Shown piece after piece: positions 1 through 7,292 of a stretch of DNA of 13,188 nucleotides; the first letter of the stretch is position 1; every line of letters starts with the position of its first letter. The DNA lies in the NCBI RefSeq assembly GCF_030515985.1, contig NZ_CP100376.1, positions 995,490-1,008,677 on the forward strand. The letters run 5' to 3'. Origin of the DNA: Corynebacterium accolens. GTDB lineage: Bacteria > Actinomycetota > Actinomycetes > Mycobacteriales > Mycobacteriaceae. The notes beneath the pieces were generated by a model that did no database searches, was not told where the DNA came from, and saw nothing but the letters and a program-made list of their open reading frames with translations. Both the position numbers and the translations under genes were made by a program.

Positions 1-2
1 CC

Positions 3-515
3 GGACAAGCCATTTCCCTGGCCTTTGACCGCCGCTACGGGGCCTTAAAGCGCACCGGCGCCTCCGGCGTACCGGCATGGGCGATTATCGGCGGCAAAAT
101 CATCGGCGTGTTGACGATGGTGGTATTCCAGATTCTCGTGCTCGGTGCCACGGCCTTTGCCTTGGGCCTGCGCATCAGTGCGCCCGGCATTCTGCTCATG
201 ATCGTCTCGCTCATTTTCGGCGTCGCCGCCTTTACCGCTATGGGTTTGGTGCTTGGCGGGACCCTTAGCTCTGAGGCCGTACTCGCGCTGGCTAACCTCA
301 TTTGGTTTATCCTTCTGGCGATCGTCGGCTGGGCCCTGTATTCCCAGGGCTTGGGCGATAATGGCCTGCTCAATATCGTTCCTACGGTGGCGCTAGCGGG
401 CGCGCTTGCCGATGCCTCCAATTCCACCTTCCCCGGCATCGAGCTCATTTCCTTGACCGCGTGGCTGGCAGTGGCGTCGTATGCGGCCGTTCGTTGGTTC
501 CGCTTCGACGGCTAA
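3..515 (+). CDS. ABC-2 type transporter permease, C-terminal part (cut by left window edge)
   Basis: The open frame is already running at the left edge, so the start and the N-terminal part are missing; about 170 residues remain and it stops with TAA at 513-515. It begins with a segment reading RRYGALKRTGASGVPAW, which resembles the loop 'fryGtlkrl' typical of DrrB/ABC-2 membrane permeases. It then shows about four to five hydrophobic segments separated by short glycine-rich turns, and ends in a short basic/aromatic tail (RWFRFDG). The protein would sit in the cytoplasmic membrane and work with an ATPase subunit, presumably encoded further left, to export an unknown substrate. An ABC-2 permease next to ctaA fits what I recall of Corynebacterium gene order. 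The substrate cannot be told from sequence. Family call is fairly secure; role is unknown. Confidence 0.8.
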   Translation, partial: GQAISLAFDRRYGALKRTGASGVPAWAIIGGKIIGVLTMVVFQILVLGATAFALGLRISAPGILLMIVSLIFGVAAFTAMGLVLGGTLSSEAVLALANLIWFILLAIVGWALYSQGLGDNGLLNIVPTVALAGALADASNSTFPGIELISLTAWLAVASYAAVRWFRFDG

Positions 516-546
516 ATGTGAGTTATACCCAGTTCCCCGCGAAATA

Positions 547-565
547 GAGCCAAAGGTTTCGGCTC
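547..565 (+). terminator. weak hairpin between the ABC permease and ctaA
   Basis: GAGCC (547-551) can pair with GGCTC (561-565) across a nine-base loop. There is no T-tract after it. It could be a weak terminator for the permease gene or simply chance; it lies just upstream of the presumed ctaA promoter. Confidence 0.25.
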
Positions 566-581
566 GCTACACACCCCCTAG

Positions 582-587
582 TAAGAT
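582..587 (+). promoter_or_regulatory. candidate -10 hexamer of ctaA, implying a near-leaderless mRNA
   Basis: TAAGAT resembles the corynebacterial -10 consensus TANANT (one mismatch, at position 4). A transcription start 7-8 bases downstream would fall at about 595, exactly on an in-frame GTG. No Shine-Dalgarno sequence precedes either the ATG at 586 or the GTG at 595. Both facts point to leaderless initiation, in which case the ATG at 586 would lie inside the promoter and not be translated. No convincing -35 box is seen. Confidence 0.4.
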
Positions 588-1614
588 GCACCTTGTGAAT
601 TACTGGACCAGAACTAAACGCTTTTTTAAAGAAGCCGTCCCTACCGTGGAGCAACAGCGACTTATCGCGCTGATCCTGATCTTCTGCCAAGGCGGCATCA
701 CCGTATCTGGTTCCATCGTCCGCGTCACCGGTTCCGGCCTTGGCTGCCCCACCTGGCCCCAATGCCAGCCTGGTTCCTTGGTGCCGGTCGAAGGCGCAGC
801 CCCGGCAATCCACCAGATCATTGAATTTGGTAACCGCCTGCTCACCTTTGTTGATTCCGCCGCCGCCGGCGCGGCAGTCATCGCCATGTATATGGCCTGC
901 CGCCGCCCTGAGCTCAGGGTCTATGCATGGCTTAACGTGGCCGGCATCGTCCTGCAGGCCGTCATCGGCGGCATCTCCGTGCACCTAGATCTGCGCTGGT
1001 GGTCCGTGGCGCTTCACTTCCTGCCCTCCATGGTGCTGGTGTGGCTTGCCTGCATGTTGTACGCCCGCATCAAAGAACCCGATGATGGCACCGCACAGCC
1101 GCGGTTCCCACAAGCTATTCGCATCCTCGCCGTCATCGCGACCATCGCCCTCTCCATCGTCCTGATCACCGGGACGATGGTGACCGGTTCCGGCGTCCAC
1201 TCCGGCGACTCCGGCGTGGGAATGGACGGCCGCTTGGATGTGGATACCGAATCCATGGCCATCGCCCACGCGATGTGCATGTACGTTTACCTCATCTTTA
1301 CCGCCATCACCGTCTTCCTGCTGTACAAGCACCGCACCCCGCAGGAGACCAAGAAGACCGGGTGGGTCCTTATCGTCTGCATCCTCATCCAGTGGGCCGT
1401 CGGCGTCTTGCAGTTCTACCTGGGCGTGCCGCGGTGGACGGTCCCCTTCCACATCGGTATGTCCGCCGTGGTCACCGGCTTTACCGCCCTGCTCTGGGCA
1501 CACGGGCGCCACCGCGTCGGCGGCACGCCGGACCTCATCTCAGGCTCTCCCGCCGGCGACGATAAATACGCCGTTCGCCAGCAATCATTAAATGAGGAAC
1601 GCGCCGCCGTTTAG
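586..1614 (+). CDS. ctaA: heme A synthase (cytochrome aa3 assembly, CtaA/COX15 family)
   Basis: Oxidises the C8 methyl of heme O to a formyl group, giving heme A for the aa3 cytochrome c oxidase; integral to the cytoplasmic membrane. 342 residues from the ATG at 586. It carries the CtaA signature RVTGSGLGCPTWPQC (residues 46-60, with the cysteine pair C54/C60). It also has four histidines in the places expected for heme ligands: H76 in HQIIEFGNR, H144 in ALHF, H228 in AHAM and H289 in PFHIGM. Eight hydrophobic segments fall into two four-helix halves. A frame opening at 481 would overlap the permease gene and lacks a ribosome site. The in-frame GTG at 595 (339 residues) may be the true start, since a -10-like box lies at 582-587. 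The stop TAG is at 1612-1614. The partner enzyme CtaB is encoded nearby on the opposite strand. The last 30 residues are polar and probably cytoplasmic. Confidence 0.95.
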   Translation: MHLVNYWTRTKRFFKEAVPTVEQQRLIALILIFCQGGITVSGSIVRVTGSGLGCPTWPQCQPGSLVPVEGAAPAIHQIIEFGNRLLTFVDSAAAGAAVIAMYMACRRPELRVYAWLNVAGIVLQAVIGGISVHLDLRWWSVALHFLPSMVLVWLACMLYARIKEPDDGTAQPRFPQAIRILAVIATIALSIVLITGTMVTGSGVHSGDSGVGMDGRLDVDTESMAIAHAMCMYVYLIFTAITVFLLYKHRTPQETKKTGWVLIVCILIQWAVGVLQFYLGVPRWTVPFHIGMSAVVTGFTALLWAHGRHRVGGTPDLISGSPAGDDKYAVRQQSLNEERAAV

Positions 1615-1659
1615 GATTTAGGCAGCACCATTTTTCTGCAGCTTCTGGGCTTTGTGGGA

Positions 1660-1665
1660 TAGCAT
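1660..1665 (+). promoter_or_regulatory. candidate -10 hexamer of the quinone oxidoreductase gene (leaderless)
   Basis: TAGCAT matches the corynebacterial/mycobacterial TANNNT pattern. Six bases separate it from the ATG at 1672, so transcription would begin on or next to the start codon. No purine-rich ribosome site lies upstream of the ATG, which fits a leaderless transcript. No terminator is visible in the 57 bases after ctaA, so read-through from ctaA is also possible. Confidence 0.45.
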
Positions 1666-1671
1666 GGCCTT

Positions 1672-2640
1672 ATGCATGCTATCCAGATCACAGAAACGGG
1701 CGGGCCGGAAGTCCTGCGCTACGCCGAGGTTCCTGCGCCCACGCCCGCTGAGGACGAGGTCTTAGTCGATGTCACCGTAGCGGGCGTGAACTATATCGAC
1801 ACCTACTACCGCGAGGGTATCTATAACGCCCAGACGCCCTTTATCCCTGGCTTTGAGGGAACGGGGCGCGTTGTCCACGATCCCAAGGGGGAAATTGCGG
1901 AAGGCACCTTGGTGGCATGGCACCACGCCTTTGGTTCCTATGCCGAGCAGGTCTGCGTCCCCCGGAATGGCCTTGTCGCCGTACCGGATGATTTCCCCAC
2001 CGAGATCGCTGCCTCCATGCTGCTACAGGGCATGACCGCCCACTTCCTTTCCCACGGCGTGTATGAGCTTGGCGAAGGCGCCACGTGTCTCATCACCGCT
2101 GGTGCGGGCGGCGTGGGCCAGCTGTTGACCCAAATGGCTTCCTCTTTGGGCGCTACGGTCTACACGGTCGTCTCCACCGATGAAAAGGAAGAGATCTCGT
2201 ACAAGTGCGGCGCCGACCACGTCTTCCGCTACAACGATTGTCTGGGCGAGCAGGTTCGCCGGTTTAATGGCGGCCGCGGCGTCGATGTGGTCTATGACGG
2301 CGTGGGGCAATCCACCTTCTTCGAATCGCTCGAGGCCGTTCGCCCGCGCGGCACCGTCGCACTCTTTGGCGCCGCTTCTGGCCCGGTTGAGCCCATCGAT
2401 CCCCAGCTGCTCAATAAGCATGGCTCCATCTTCTTGACCCGGCCTTCGCTCGGCGCGTGGACGGCGCAAGAGGGCGAATTCCAGATGCGCGCGCAAGCAG
2501 TCGTCCAGGCCGTCATGGACGGAGACCTCAAGTTCAACGTATCGGCCTCCTATCCCTTGAAGGAAGCAGAGCAGGCCCACCGCGATCTACAATCGCGCAG
2601 CACCACCGGTTCTATTGTTCTGCGGGTAAAGCAGGACTAA
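1672..2640 (+). CDS. qor: NADPH:quinone oxidoreductase, zinc-free medium-chain dehydrogenase family
   Basis: 322 residues, the usual length for QOR. The N-terminal GroES-like catalytic domain (about 1-125) contains VNYIDTYYREGIY (39-51), the quinone reductase counterpart of the 'NFIDTY' region. The Rossmann domain holds the nucleotide-binding loop GAGGVG at 144-149 and the VDVVYDGVG strand at 204-212. The structural zinc cysteines of alcohol dehydrogenases are absent. The expected activity is NADPH-dependent one-electron reduction of quinones, or reduction of a related enone; the real substrate cannot be told from sequence. The enzyme should be soluble and cytoplasmic. A -10-like box six bases before the ATG suggests a leaderless mRNA. 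It sits between ctaA and ctaB, a placement I recall from C. glutamicum; whether it serves heme or quinone metabolism is inference. The stop TAA is at 2638-2640, just before a strong hairpin. Confidence 0.9.
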   Translation: MHAIQITETGGPEVLRYAEVPAPTPAEDEVLVDVTVAGVNYIDTYYREGIYNAQTPFIPGFEGTGRVVHDPKGEIAEGTLVAWHHAFGSYAEQVCVPRNGLVAVPDDFPTEIAASMLLQGMTAHFLSHGVYELGEGATCLITAGAGGVGQLLTQMASSLGATVYTVVSTDEKEEISYKCGADHVFRYNDCLGEQVRRFNGGRGVDVVYDGVGQSTFFESLEAVRPRGTVALFGAASGPVEPIDPQLLNKHGSIFLTRPSLGAWTAQEGEFQMRAQAVVQAVMDGDLKFNVSASYPLKEAEQAHRDLQSRSTTGSIVLRVKQD

Positions 2641-2648
2641 TGCAGAAA

Positions 2649-2677
2649 GAAGCGCGAGCCACGAAGGCTCGCGCTTC
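2649..2677 (-). terminator. terminator hairpin between convergent qor and ctaB
   Basis: Perfect 12-bp inverted repeat: GAAGCGCGAGCC (2649-2660) and GGCTCGCGCTTC (2666-2677), with the five-base loop ACGAA. Read on the minus strand the hairpin is followed by TTTCTGCA, so it best terminates ctaB, whose stop lies 17 bases before it. On the plus strand, 8 bases after the qor stop, no T-run follows, but the stem is strong enough to act in both directions. Confidence 0.85.
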
Positions 2678-2693
2678 AGCATGCTACTGGGAT

Positions 2694-3638
2694 CTAAAAC
2701 AGGGTGGCGGACCAACCAAGCATCCGGCCGATTGGCTCCCAGCCCAAGACGGCATCGATGGACAGGCCAATAAAGAGTACCGATAGGTAGTTATTTGAAT
2801 AGATAAACAGGCGCATGGGTTTTACCTTTGCGCCTTTCTTTACGCCTTGGTGCAGGCGGATGGCTAGCCATAAGAAGACCGCGCCAGAAGTTACGGCGGC
2901 GATGAGGTAAATCCACGATGCCGCGGGAACGATAAGCAGCGTGACGATGACCGTGCCGACGGAATACCACACAATCTGGCGGGTTACCTCTTGTTCCGTT
3001 GCCACTACCGGCAGCATCGGCACCCCAGCCTTGCGGTAATCTTCCTTGTATTTCATGGCCAAGGCCCAAGTGTGTGGCGGGGTCCAGAAAAAGATAATAA
3101 GGAATAGGACTATTGCCTGCCACCAGCGGTCGGGCTCGCCTGCTGGCGCGTTATCGCGGATGACTGCCCAGCCCACCATGGCCGGCATGCACCCCGCTAA
3201 ACCGCCCCACACGATGTTTTGGGCATTGCGCATCTTCAAAAACTTGGTGTAGACGAAGACGTAGAAAAAGTTCGTCAGAATGACGAAGAACGCCGCCAAC
3301 CAAGAATTGGCCAGGATTCCCAGCCAAAGCACCGAAACCACGAGCATGATCCAGGCGAAAATCGCCGCATTCCGCTTCGAAATCGTGGCGCGCACTAGCG
3401 GCCGCGCGCGGGTGCGTTGCATCTTCTGGTCAATTTCATAATCGACCACGTTATTAAAGGTATGGGCGGCCGCAGCGCCCATCCATCCGCCGAAAATGGT
3501 GGAAATGATGAGCCAGATATTTTCAGAAACCGCCTCAACGCCCCGTTGTGCTTGGAGCATCGCCGGAATTGCGGCCACGAGGAGGAGTTCAATAATCCTC
3601 GGCTTCGTTAGCGCAAAATAGGCCTTGATGGTCTCCAA
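2694..3638 (-). CDS. ctaB: protoheme IX farnesyltransferase (heme O synthase)
   Basis: Transfers the farnesyl group of farnesyl diphosphate to protoheme IX, giving heme O, the substrate of CtaA. 314 residues, a member of the UbiA prenyltransferase superfamily with about eight to nine membrane helices. The first aspartate-rich motif is [20 protein letters not shown] (62-81, D66 and D70). The second conserved region is [16 protein letters not shown] (197-212). LTKPRI at 10-15 is the typical N-terminal signature. The start is TTG (3636-3638), chosen because a strong Shine-Dalgarno sequence, TGGAGGA, lies about six bases upstream and because family similarity begins there. The stop is TAG at 2694-2696. 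It is transcribed divergently from tkt and convergently with qor. Corynebacteria have an aa3 oxidase, so a ctaA/ctaB pair is expected. Confidence 0.96.
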   Translation of the reverse strand: METIKAYFALTKPRIIELLLVAAIPAMLQAQRGVEAVSENIWLIISTIFGGWMGAAAAHTFNNVVDYEIDQKMQRTRARPLVRATISKRNAAIFAWIMLVVSVLWLGILANSWLAAFFVILTNFFYVFVYTKFLKMRNAQNIVWGGLAGCMPAMVGWAVIRDNAPAGEPDRWWQAIVLFLIIFFWTPPHTWALAMKYKEDYRKAGVPMLPVVATEQEVTRQIVWYSVGTVIVTLLIVPAASWIYLIAAVTSGAVFLWLAIRLHQGVKKGAKVKPMRLFIYSNNYLSVLFIGLSIDAVLGWEPIGRMLGWSATLF

Positions 3639-3741
3639 GGAATTCCTCCACTATCTGAACAGACGTTGATCTACAGCACACACGCTACACAGTGCGGTAT
3701 GCCCACGGTGTAGTGGTCGCACACCCCGGCACAAAAGTTCC

Positions 3742-3757
3742 GGAGAATTAATTCACA
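3742..3757. promoter_or_regulatory. candidate GlxR (CRP-family) binding site
   Basis: GGAGAATTAATTCACA matches 10 of the 12 defined positions of the established GlxR consensus TGTGANNTANNTCACA. The right half site TCACA and the central TA are perfect, and the left half has two mismatches. It contains the exact palindrome GAATTAATTC (3745-3754). It overlaps the place where the -35 region of the first candidate tkt promoter would be. The binding protein is inferred from the motif only. Confidence 0.4.
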
Positions 3758-3771
3758 CTATGGCTTACATT

Positions 3772-3777
3772 TAAAAT
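3772..3777 (+). promoter_or_regulatory. candidate distal -10 box of the tkt operon
   Basis: TAAAAT fits the TANANT consensus fully and sits in the most AT-rich part of the intergenic region. Use of it would give a leader of about 180 bases before tkt. No clear -35 box is seen. Confidence 0.35.
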
Positions 3778-3912
3778 GCGCTACACATGGATCGTATCAA
3801 TGCAGCGGAAATGCAGAGAGTAACTAATGCTGTGCCGTACACCGCTTAGCCATGCCAGCTTACCGGTTCCCCGCGGCTTTCAATAATTCCGCACCGCCGT
3901 CAAAAAAGTAAC

Positions 3913-3918
3913 TAGACT
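3913..3918 (+). promoter_or_regulatory. candidate proximal -10 box of the tkt operon
   Basis: TAGACT fits TANANT fully. A start about seven bases downstream would give a leader of roughly 40 bases, carrying the ribosome site AGCGAGG about nine bases before the GTG at 3967. The -35 region is not recognisable, which is common in corynebacterial promoters. Confidence 0.45.
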
Positions 3919-3966
3919 GTGTGGAGTTCAGTAATTAACGCCTAGATTTAAGCGAGGCCTTATACC

Positions 3967-6075
3967 GTGTCGAAAGATAATTTGTCCCCAGACCTGCAAG
4001 CTATGGTCGAGCGCCGTTATCCGGACGACTGGACAGACACTGATACTCGCGCGGTCGACACTGTGCGCGTGCTTGCTGCCGATGCCGTCCAAAACTGCGG
4101 CTCCGGACACCCGGGCACGGCGATGTCGCTGGCTCCCCTCGCCTATACGCTCTACCAGCGCGTTATCAATCACGACCCCAATGACGTGAATTGGGCAGGC
4201 CGCGACCGCTTCGTATTGTCTGTCGGCCACTCTTCCCTGACCCTTTACATCCAGCTCTTCTTGGGTGGATTCGGTTTGGAGATGAAAGATCTCGAGCAGC
4301 TCCGCACCTGGGGCTCCCTTACCCCTGGCCACCCTGAGGTGCACCACACCGATGGCGTGGAGATCACCACCGGCCCACTCGGCCAGGGTCTGGCATCTTC
4401 GGTAGGTATGGCGATGGCCGCCCGCAAAGAGCGCGGCCTCTTCGATCCTGAGGCACCAGTCGGCCAATCCCCCTTCGATCATTACGTCTACACCATTGCC
4501 TCCGACGGCGACCTGCAGGAAGGCGTAACCGCTGAGGCATCGTCTTTGGCTGGTACCCAGAAGCTGGGCAACCTGATTGTCTTCTGGGATGACAACCGCA
4601 TTTCCATCGAGGATGACACCAATATCGCCTTCAATGAGGACGTCGCTGCGCGCTATGAGGCATACGGCTGGCACGTCCAGACCGTTGAGTCCGGCGAGGA
4701 CGTCGTTGCCATTGAAGAGGCAGTGCGCAATGCACAGCAGGAAACAGAGCGCCCCTCCTTCATCCGCGTGAAGACAGTCATTGGCTACCCTGCCCCGACC
4801 AAGATGAACACCGGCGGCGTCCACGGCGCCGCGCTTGGCGATGACGAAGTTGCCGCCACCAAGGAAGTCCTCGGCTTCGACCCAGAAAAGACCTTCCACA
4901 TTGATGATGAGGTCTTGGCCCACACCCGCAAGCTGCGCGATCGTGGCGCTGAAAAGCACGCGCAGTGGCAAGAGAAGTTCGACGCGTGGGCAGCGGACAA
5001 CGCCGAAAATAAGGCGCTCTTTGACCGCATGAGCGCCCGCGAATTGCCGGAGAACTTCGATGCCGAGCTCCCCGCATGGGAGCCAGGGGATGCGATTGCC
5101 ACCCGTAAGGCCTCTGAGGCGACCATTCAGGCGCTGGCCGCCGCTTTGCCCGAAATGTGGGGCGGATCGGCCGACCTGGCGGGGTCCAATAACACCGTGA
5201 TTAAGGGCGCGGATTCCTTCGGCCCTGAAAACATCACCACCAATAAGTGGTCCGCACAGCCTTATGGCCGCAACCTTCACTTTGGCATCCGCGAGCACGC
5301 GATGTCCGCCATCATGAACGGCATCGCCCTCCACGGAAATACCCGCGTATATGGCGGTACATTCCTGATCTTCTCCGAGTATCAGTACCCTGCCGTGCGC
5401 CTCGGCTCGCTGATGTCTACCGATACCTACTACGTGTGGACGCACGATTCCATTGGTTTGGGCGAAGACGGCCCTACCCACCAGCCGGTAGAAACCCTGT
5501 CAGCCTTGCGCGCCATTCCGAATTTGTCCGTCATCCGGCCTGCCGATGCCAATGAAACCGCGCAAGCTTGGGCCGCAGCGATGGAATACAAGGCAGCCCC
5601 GAAGGGCCTTGCGCTCAGCCGCCAGAACCTCCCCATCTTGGAAGGCACCAAGGAAAAGGCACACGATGGCGTTCGCCGCGGTGCCTACACCTTGGTCGCA
5701 GGCTCCAAGGATGAGCCCGATGTCATCTTGCTGGCCACCGGCTCGGAGGTACAGCTAGCCGTCGAGGCCGCCCAGCAGCTCGAAAGCGAAGGCACGGCCG
5801 CTCGCGTGGTATCCGCGCCGTGCCTGGAGTGGTTCGACGAGCAGGACGCAGAGTACCGCGAATCGGTTCTGCCCAGCAGCGTGAGGGCCCGCGTTTCCGT
5901 CGAGGCCGGCCTCGCTCAGTCCTGGCACAAGTACACTGGTACTTTCGGCCGCAACGTCTCCCTAGAGCACTACGGGGCCTCCGCTCCCGGCGATGAGCTC
6001 TTCGAAAAGTTTGGCTTTACCTCTGCTGCGGTGGCCGATGCCGCACGCGAGAGCATCGCCGAAGCCCAAAGCTAA
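3967..6075 (+). CDS. tkt: transketolase
   Basis: Thiamine-diphosphate enzyme of the non-oxidative pentose phosphate pathway; moves two-carbon units from xylulose 5-phosphate to ribose 5-phosphate or erythrose 4-phosphate. Cytoplasmic, normally a dimer. 702 residues, full length for corynebacterial Tkt. Visible motifs: the N-terminal signature [10 protein letters not shown]...GSGHPG (31-50, H48); GHSS with H88; GPLGQG (136-141); the thiamine/metal motif starting SDGDLQEG (179-186) and ending at N210; H286 in GGVHGA; the catalytic glutamate E443 in IREHAM; and the second signature GEDGPTHQP (499-507, H505). The C-terminal domain (about 570-702) is complete. The start is GTG at 3967 with AGCGAGG upstream. 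It is the first gene of the tkt-tal-zwf-opcA-pgl operon; tal follows after 32 bases. No unusual residue changes were seen at the active site. Confidence 0.98.
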   Translation: MSKDNLSPDLQAMVERRYPDDWTDTDTRAVDTVRVLAADAVQNCGSGHPGTAMSLAPLAYTLYQRVINHDPNDVNWAGRDRFVLSVGHSSLTLYIQLFLGGFGLEMKDLEQLRTWGSLTPGHPEVHHTDGVEITTGPLGQGLASSVGMAMAARKERGLFDPEAPVGQSPFDHYVYTIASDGDLQEGVTAEASSLAGTQKLGNLIVFWDDNRISIEDDTNIAFNEDVAARYEAYGWHVQTVESGEDVVAIEEAVRNAQQETERPSFIRVKTVIGYPAPTKMNTGGVHGAALGDDEVAATKEVLGFDPEKTFHIDDEVLAHTRKLRDRGAEKHAQWQEKFDAWAADNAENKALFDRMSARELPENFDAELPAWEPGDAIATRKASEATIQALAAALPEMWGGSADLAGSNNTVIKGADSFGPENITTNKWSAQPYGRNLHFGIREHAMSAIMNGIALHGNTRVYGGTFLIFSEYQYPAVRLGSLMSTDTYYVWTHDSIGLGEDGPTHQPVETLSALRAIPNLSVIRPADANETAQAWAAAMEYKAAPKGLALSRQNLPILEGTKEKAHDGVRRGAYTLVAGSKDEPDVILLATGSEVQLAVEAAQQLESEGTAARVVSAPCLEWFDEQDAEYRESVLPSSVRARVSVEAGLAQSWHKYTGTFGRNVSLEHYGASAPGDELFEKFGFTSAAVADAARESIAEAQS

Positions 6076-6107
6076 GCCCCACCTCACCGACGCTAAAAGG
6101 AATGACT

Positions 6108-7193
6108 ATGAACAACATTTCTGAACTTGCCCAATTGGGCACCTCCACGTGGCTCGATGATCTCTCGCGCCAGCGCTTGGAATCCGGAAACTTGAAGGAG
6201 ATTATTTCCTCCAAGTCCATCGTGGGCGTAACCACCAACCCGGCCATCTTCGCCACCGCCATGACCAGCGGCACGGCCTATGACGAAGACCTGGCGGCCT
6301 TGAAGGAGAAGAACGCTTCGGCCGATGAAGCCGTCTACTCCCTGGCCATTACGGACGTACAAAACGCCTGTGACCTTTTTGCCGATATCTATGCTGAGAC
6401 CGACGGCCAGGATGGCCGCGTATCCATCGAGGTGGATCCGCGCATCTCCGACGATGCCGCGGCAACTCTCAAGCAGGCCCGCGAACTGTGGGACCAGGTG
6501 GCCCGCCCCAATGCGATGATCAAGATTCCGGCTACCAAGGGCTCCCTCCCCGCTATCGAGGATGCCTTGGCAGAGGGAATCAGCGTCAATGTCACCCTGA
6601 TCTTCTCGGTGTCTCGCTACCGCGAGGTCATCGCCGCATTCCGGGCCGGGCTCAAGCGCGCGGCTGATAATGGCAAAGACGTTACCAAGATTCACTCGGT
6701 CGCATCGTTCTTCGTCTCCCGCCTAGATACGGAAGTTGATAAGCGCTTGGAGGCTATCGGTTCCGATGAGGCCCTGTCCCTCCGCGGCAAGGCCGGTGTT
6801 GCCAACGCGCAGCGTGCCTACGCCCTCTTCCAAGAGGAATTGCTCGGTGATAACGGCCTCCCCGAAGGCGCGCCCGTACAGCGTCCACTGTGGGCTTCCA
6901 CCGGCGTGAAAAACCCCGACTACCCAGCAACGCTGTACGTGACCGAGCTGGCTGGCCCGCACACGGTAAATACCATGCCGGAAAAGACCATTGATGCGGT
7001 ACTGCAGGAGGGTGGATTCCACGGCGATACCCTCTCCACCGCCGGCGAAGAAGCCGAGAAGGTCTTCTCCCAGCTCGAATCGGTGGGCATTGACCTAGAA
7101 GATGTCTTCGCGGTCCTCGAGCGCGAGGGCGTGGATAAGTTCGTCGCCGCGTGGAATGACCTCCTTGATTCCCTCAAACAACGACTCGCGTAA
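6108..7193 (+). CDS. tal: transaldolase
   Basis: Moves a dihydroxyacetone unit from sedoheptulose 7-phosphate to glyceraldehyde 3-phosphate through a Schiff base on lysine. 361 residues, matching the long actinobacterial (TalB-like, about 360 residue) form. Motifs: LAQLGTSTWLDDLSR near the N-terminus (7-21, D17); GVTTNPAIF (40-48); the Schiff-base lysine K139 in MIKIPAT; and VTLIFSVSRY (162-171). The start was set at the ATG at 6108, not the in-frame ATG at 6102. The ribosome site AAAAGGA (6095-6101) touches the 6102 codon but lies six bases before 6108, and the shorter N-terminus MNNISELAQLG aligns with the known C. glutamicum protein as I recall it. Second gene of the pentose phosphate operon. 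A GC-rich hairpin follows its stop TAA (7191-7193). Confidence 0.97.
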   Translation: MNNISELAQLGTSTWLDDLSRQRLESGNLKEIISSKSIVGVTTNPAIFATAMTSGTAYDEDLAALKEKNASADEAVYSLAITDVQNACDLFADIYAETDGQDGRVSIEVDPRISDDAAATLKQARELWDQVARPNAMIKIPATKGSLPAIEDALAEGISVNVTLIFSVSRYREVIAAFRAGLKRAADNGKDVTKIHSVASFFVSRLDTEVDKRLEAIGSDEALSLRGKAGVANAQRAYALFQEELLGDNGLPEGAPVQRPLWASTGVKNPDYPATLYVTELAGPHTVNTMPEKTIDAVLQEGGFHGDTLSTAGEEAEKVFSQLESVGIDLEDVFAVLEREGVDKFVAAWNDLLDSLKQRLA

Positions 7194-7211
7194 ACTACGA
7201 CCGTGGTCCTA

Positions 7212-7235
7212 GCCCCGCCGGATAGCCGGCGGGGC
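7212..7235 (+). terminator. hairpin in the tal-zwf gap (partial terminator or RNA stabiliser)
   Basis: Perfect 10-bp inverted repeat, GCCCCGCCGG (7212-7221) and CCGGCGGGGC (7226-7235), with the four-base loop ATAG. It sits 18 bases after the tal stop and 57 bases before zwf. It is followed by ATTATG, not a T-run, so full termination is doubtful. It is more likely an attenuator, a pause site or a 3'-end stabiliser that lets tkt-tal and zwf-opcA-pgl reach different mRNA levels. Confidence 0.6.
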
Positions 7236-7292
7236 ATTATGCCGCCACTAGTTGAAAGACTACTTAGCTTTTCCCTCCAGGAAGGATAATCC

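Larger units (their letters stand above)
3639..3966. promoter_or_regulatory. divergent ctaB/tkt control region
   Basis: A 328-bp stretch with no credible coding frame, more AT-rich in its middle than the flanking genes. Reading from ctaB towards tkt it holds the ctaB ribosome site (near 3645-3651, minus strand) and a pair of inverted CTACAC/GTGTAG hexamers (3685-3690 and 3708-3713). A third CTACAC lies near 3781. There is a CRP/GlxR-like palindrome at 3742-3757, two candidate -10 boxes for tkt (3772-3777 and 3913-3918) and the tkt ribosome site (about 3950-3957). In C. glutamicum the tkt operon is known to be repressed by GntR1/GntR2. I found no clear match to that operator here. Confidence 0.7.

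Noticed and set aside
517..532. GlxR-like site upstream of ctaA beginning TGTGA
   Set aside because: Only the left half and the central TA match (8 of 12 positions); the right half is lost. A second partial match at 594-609 (9 of 12) lies at the start codon and is no better supported.
481..585. Upstream ATG for ctaA at 481, overlapping the ABC permease gene
   Set aside because: The added 35 residues are permease sequence in another frame and non-coding sequence, with no ribosome site and no CtaA-like content.
1181..1260. Long polar loop in CtaA (residues about 199-225) as an unusual insertion
   Set aside because: A loop reading TGSGVHSGD with following polar residues is usual in actinobacterial CtaA, so it is not an anomaly.
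3928..5481. 517-residue open frame on the minus strand opposite tkt
   Set aside because: It is a shadow of tkt: high GC at third codon positions keeps the antisense frame free of stops. It has no family-like motifs, no ribosome site, and low-complexity V/G/A-rich content.
6102..6107. Upstream tal start at 6102 (adding two residues)
   Set aside because: The ribosome site would touch the start codon; the ATG at 6108 has proper spacing and fits the family N-terminus.
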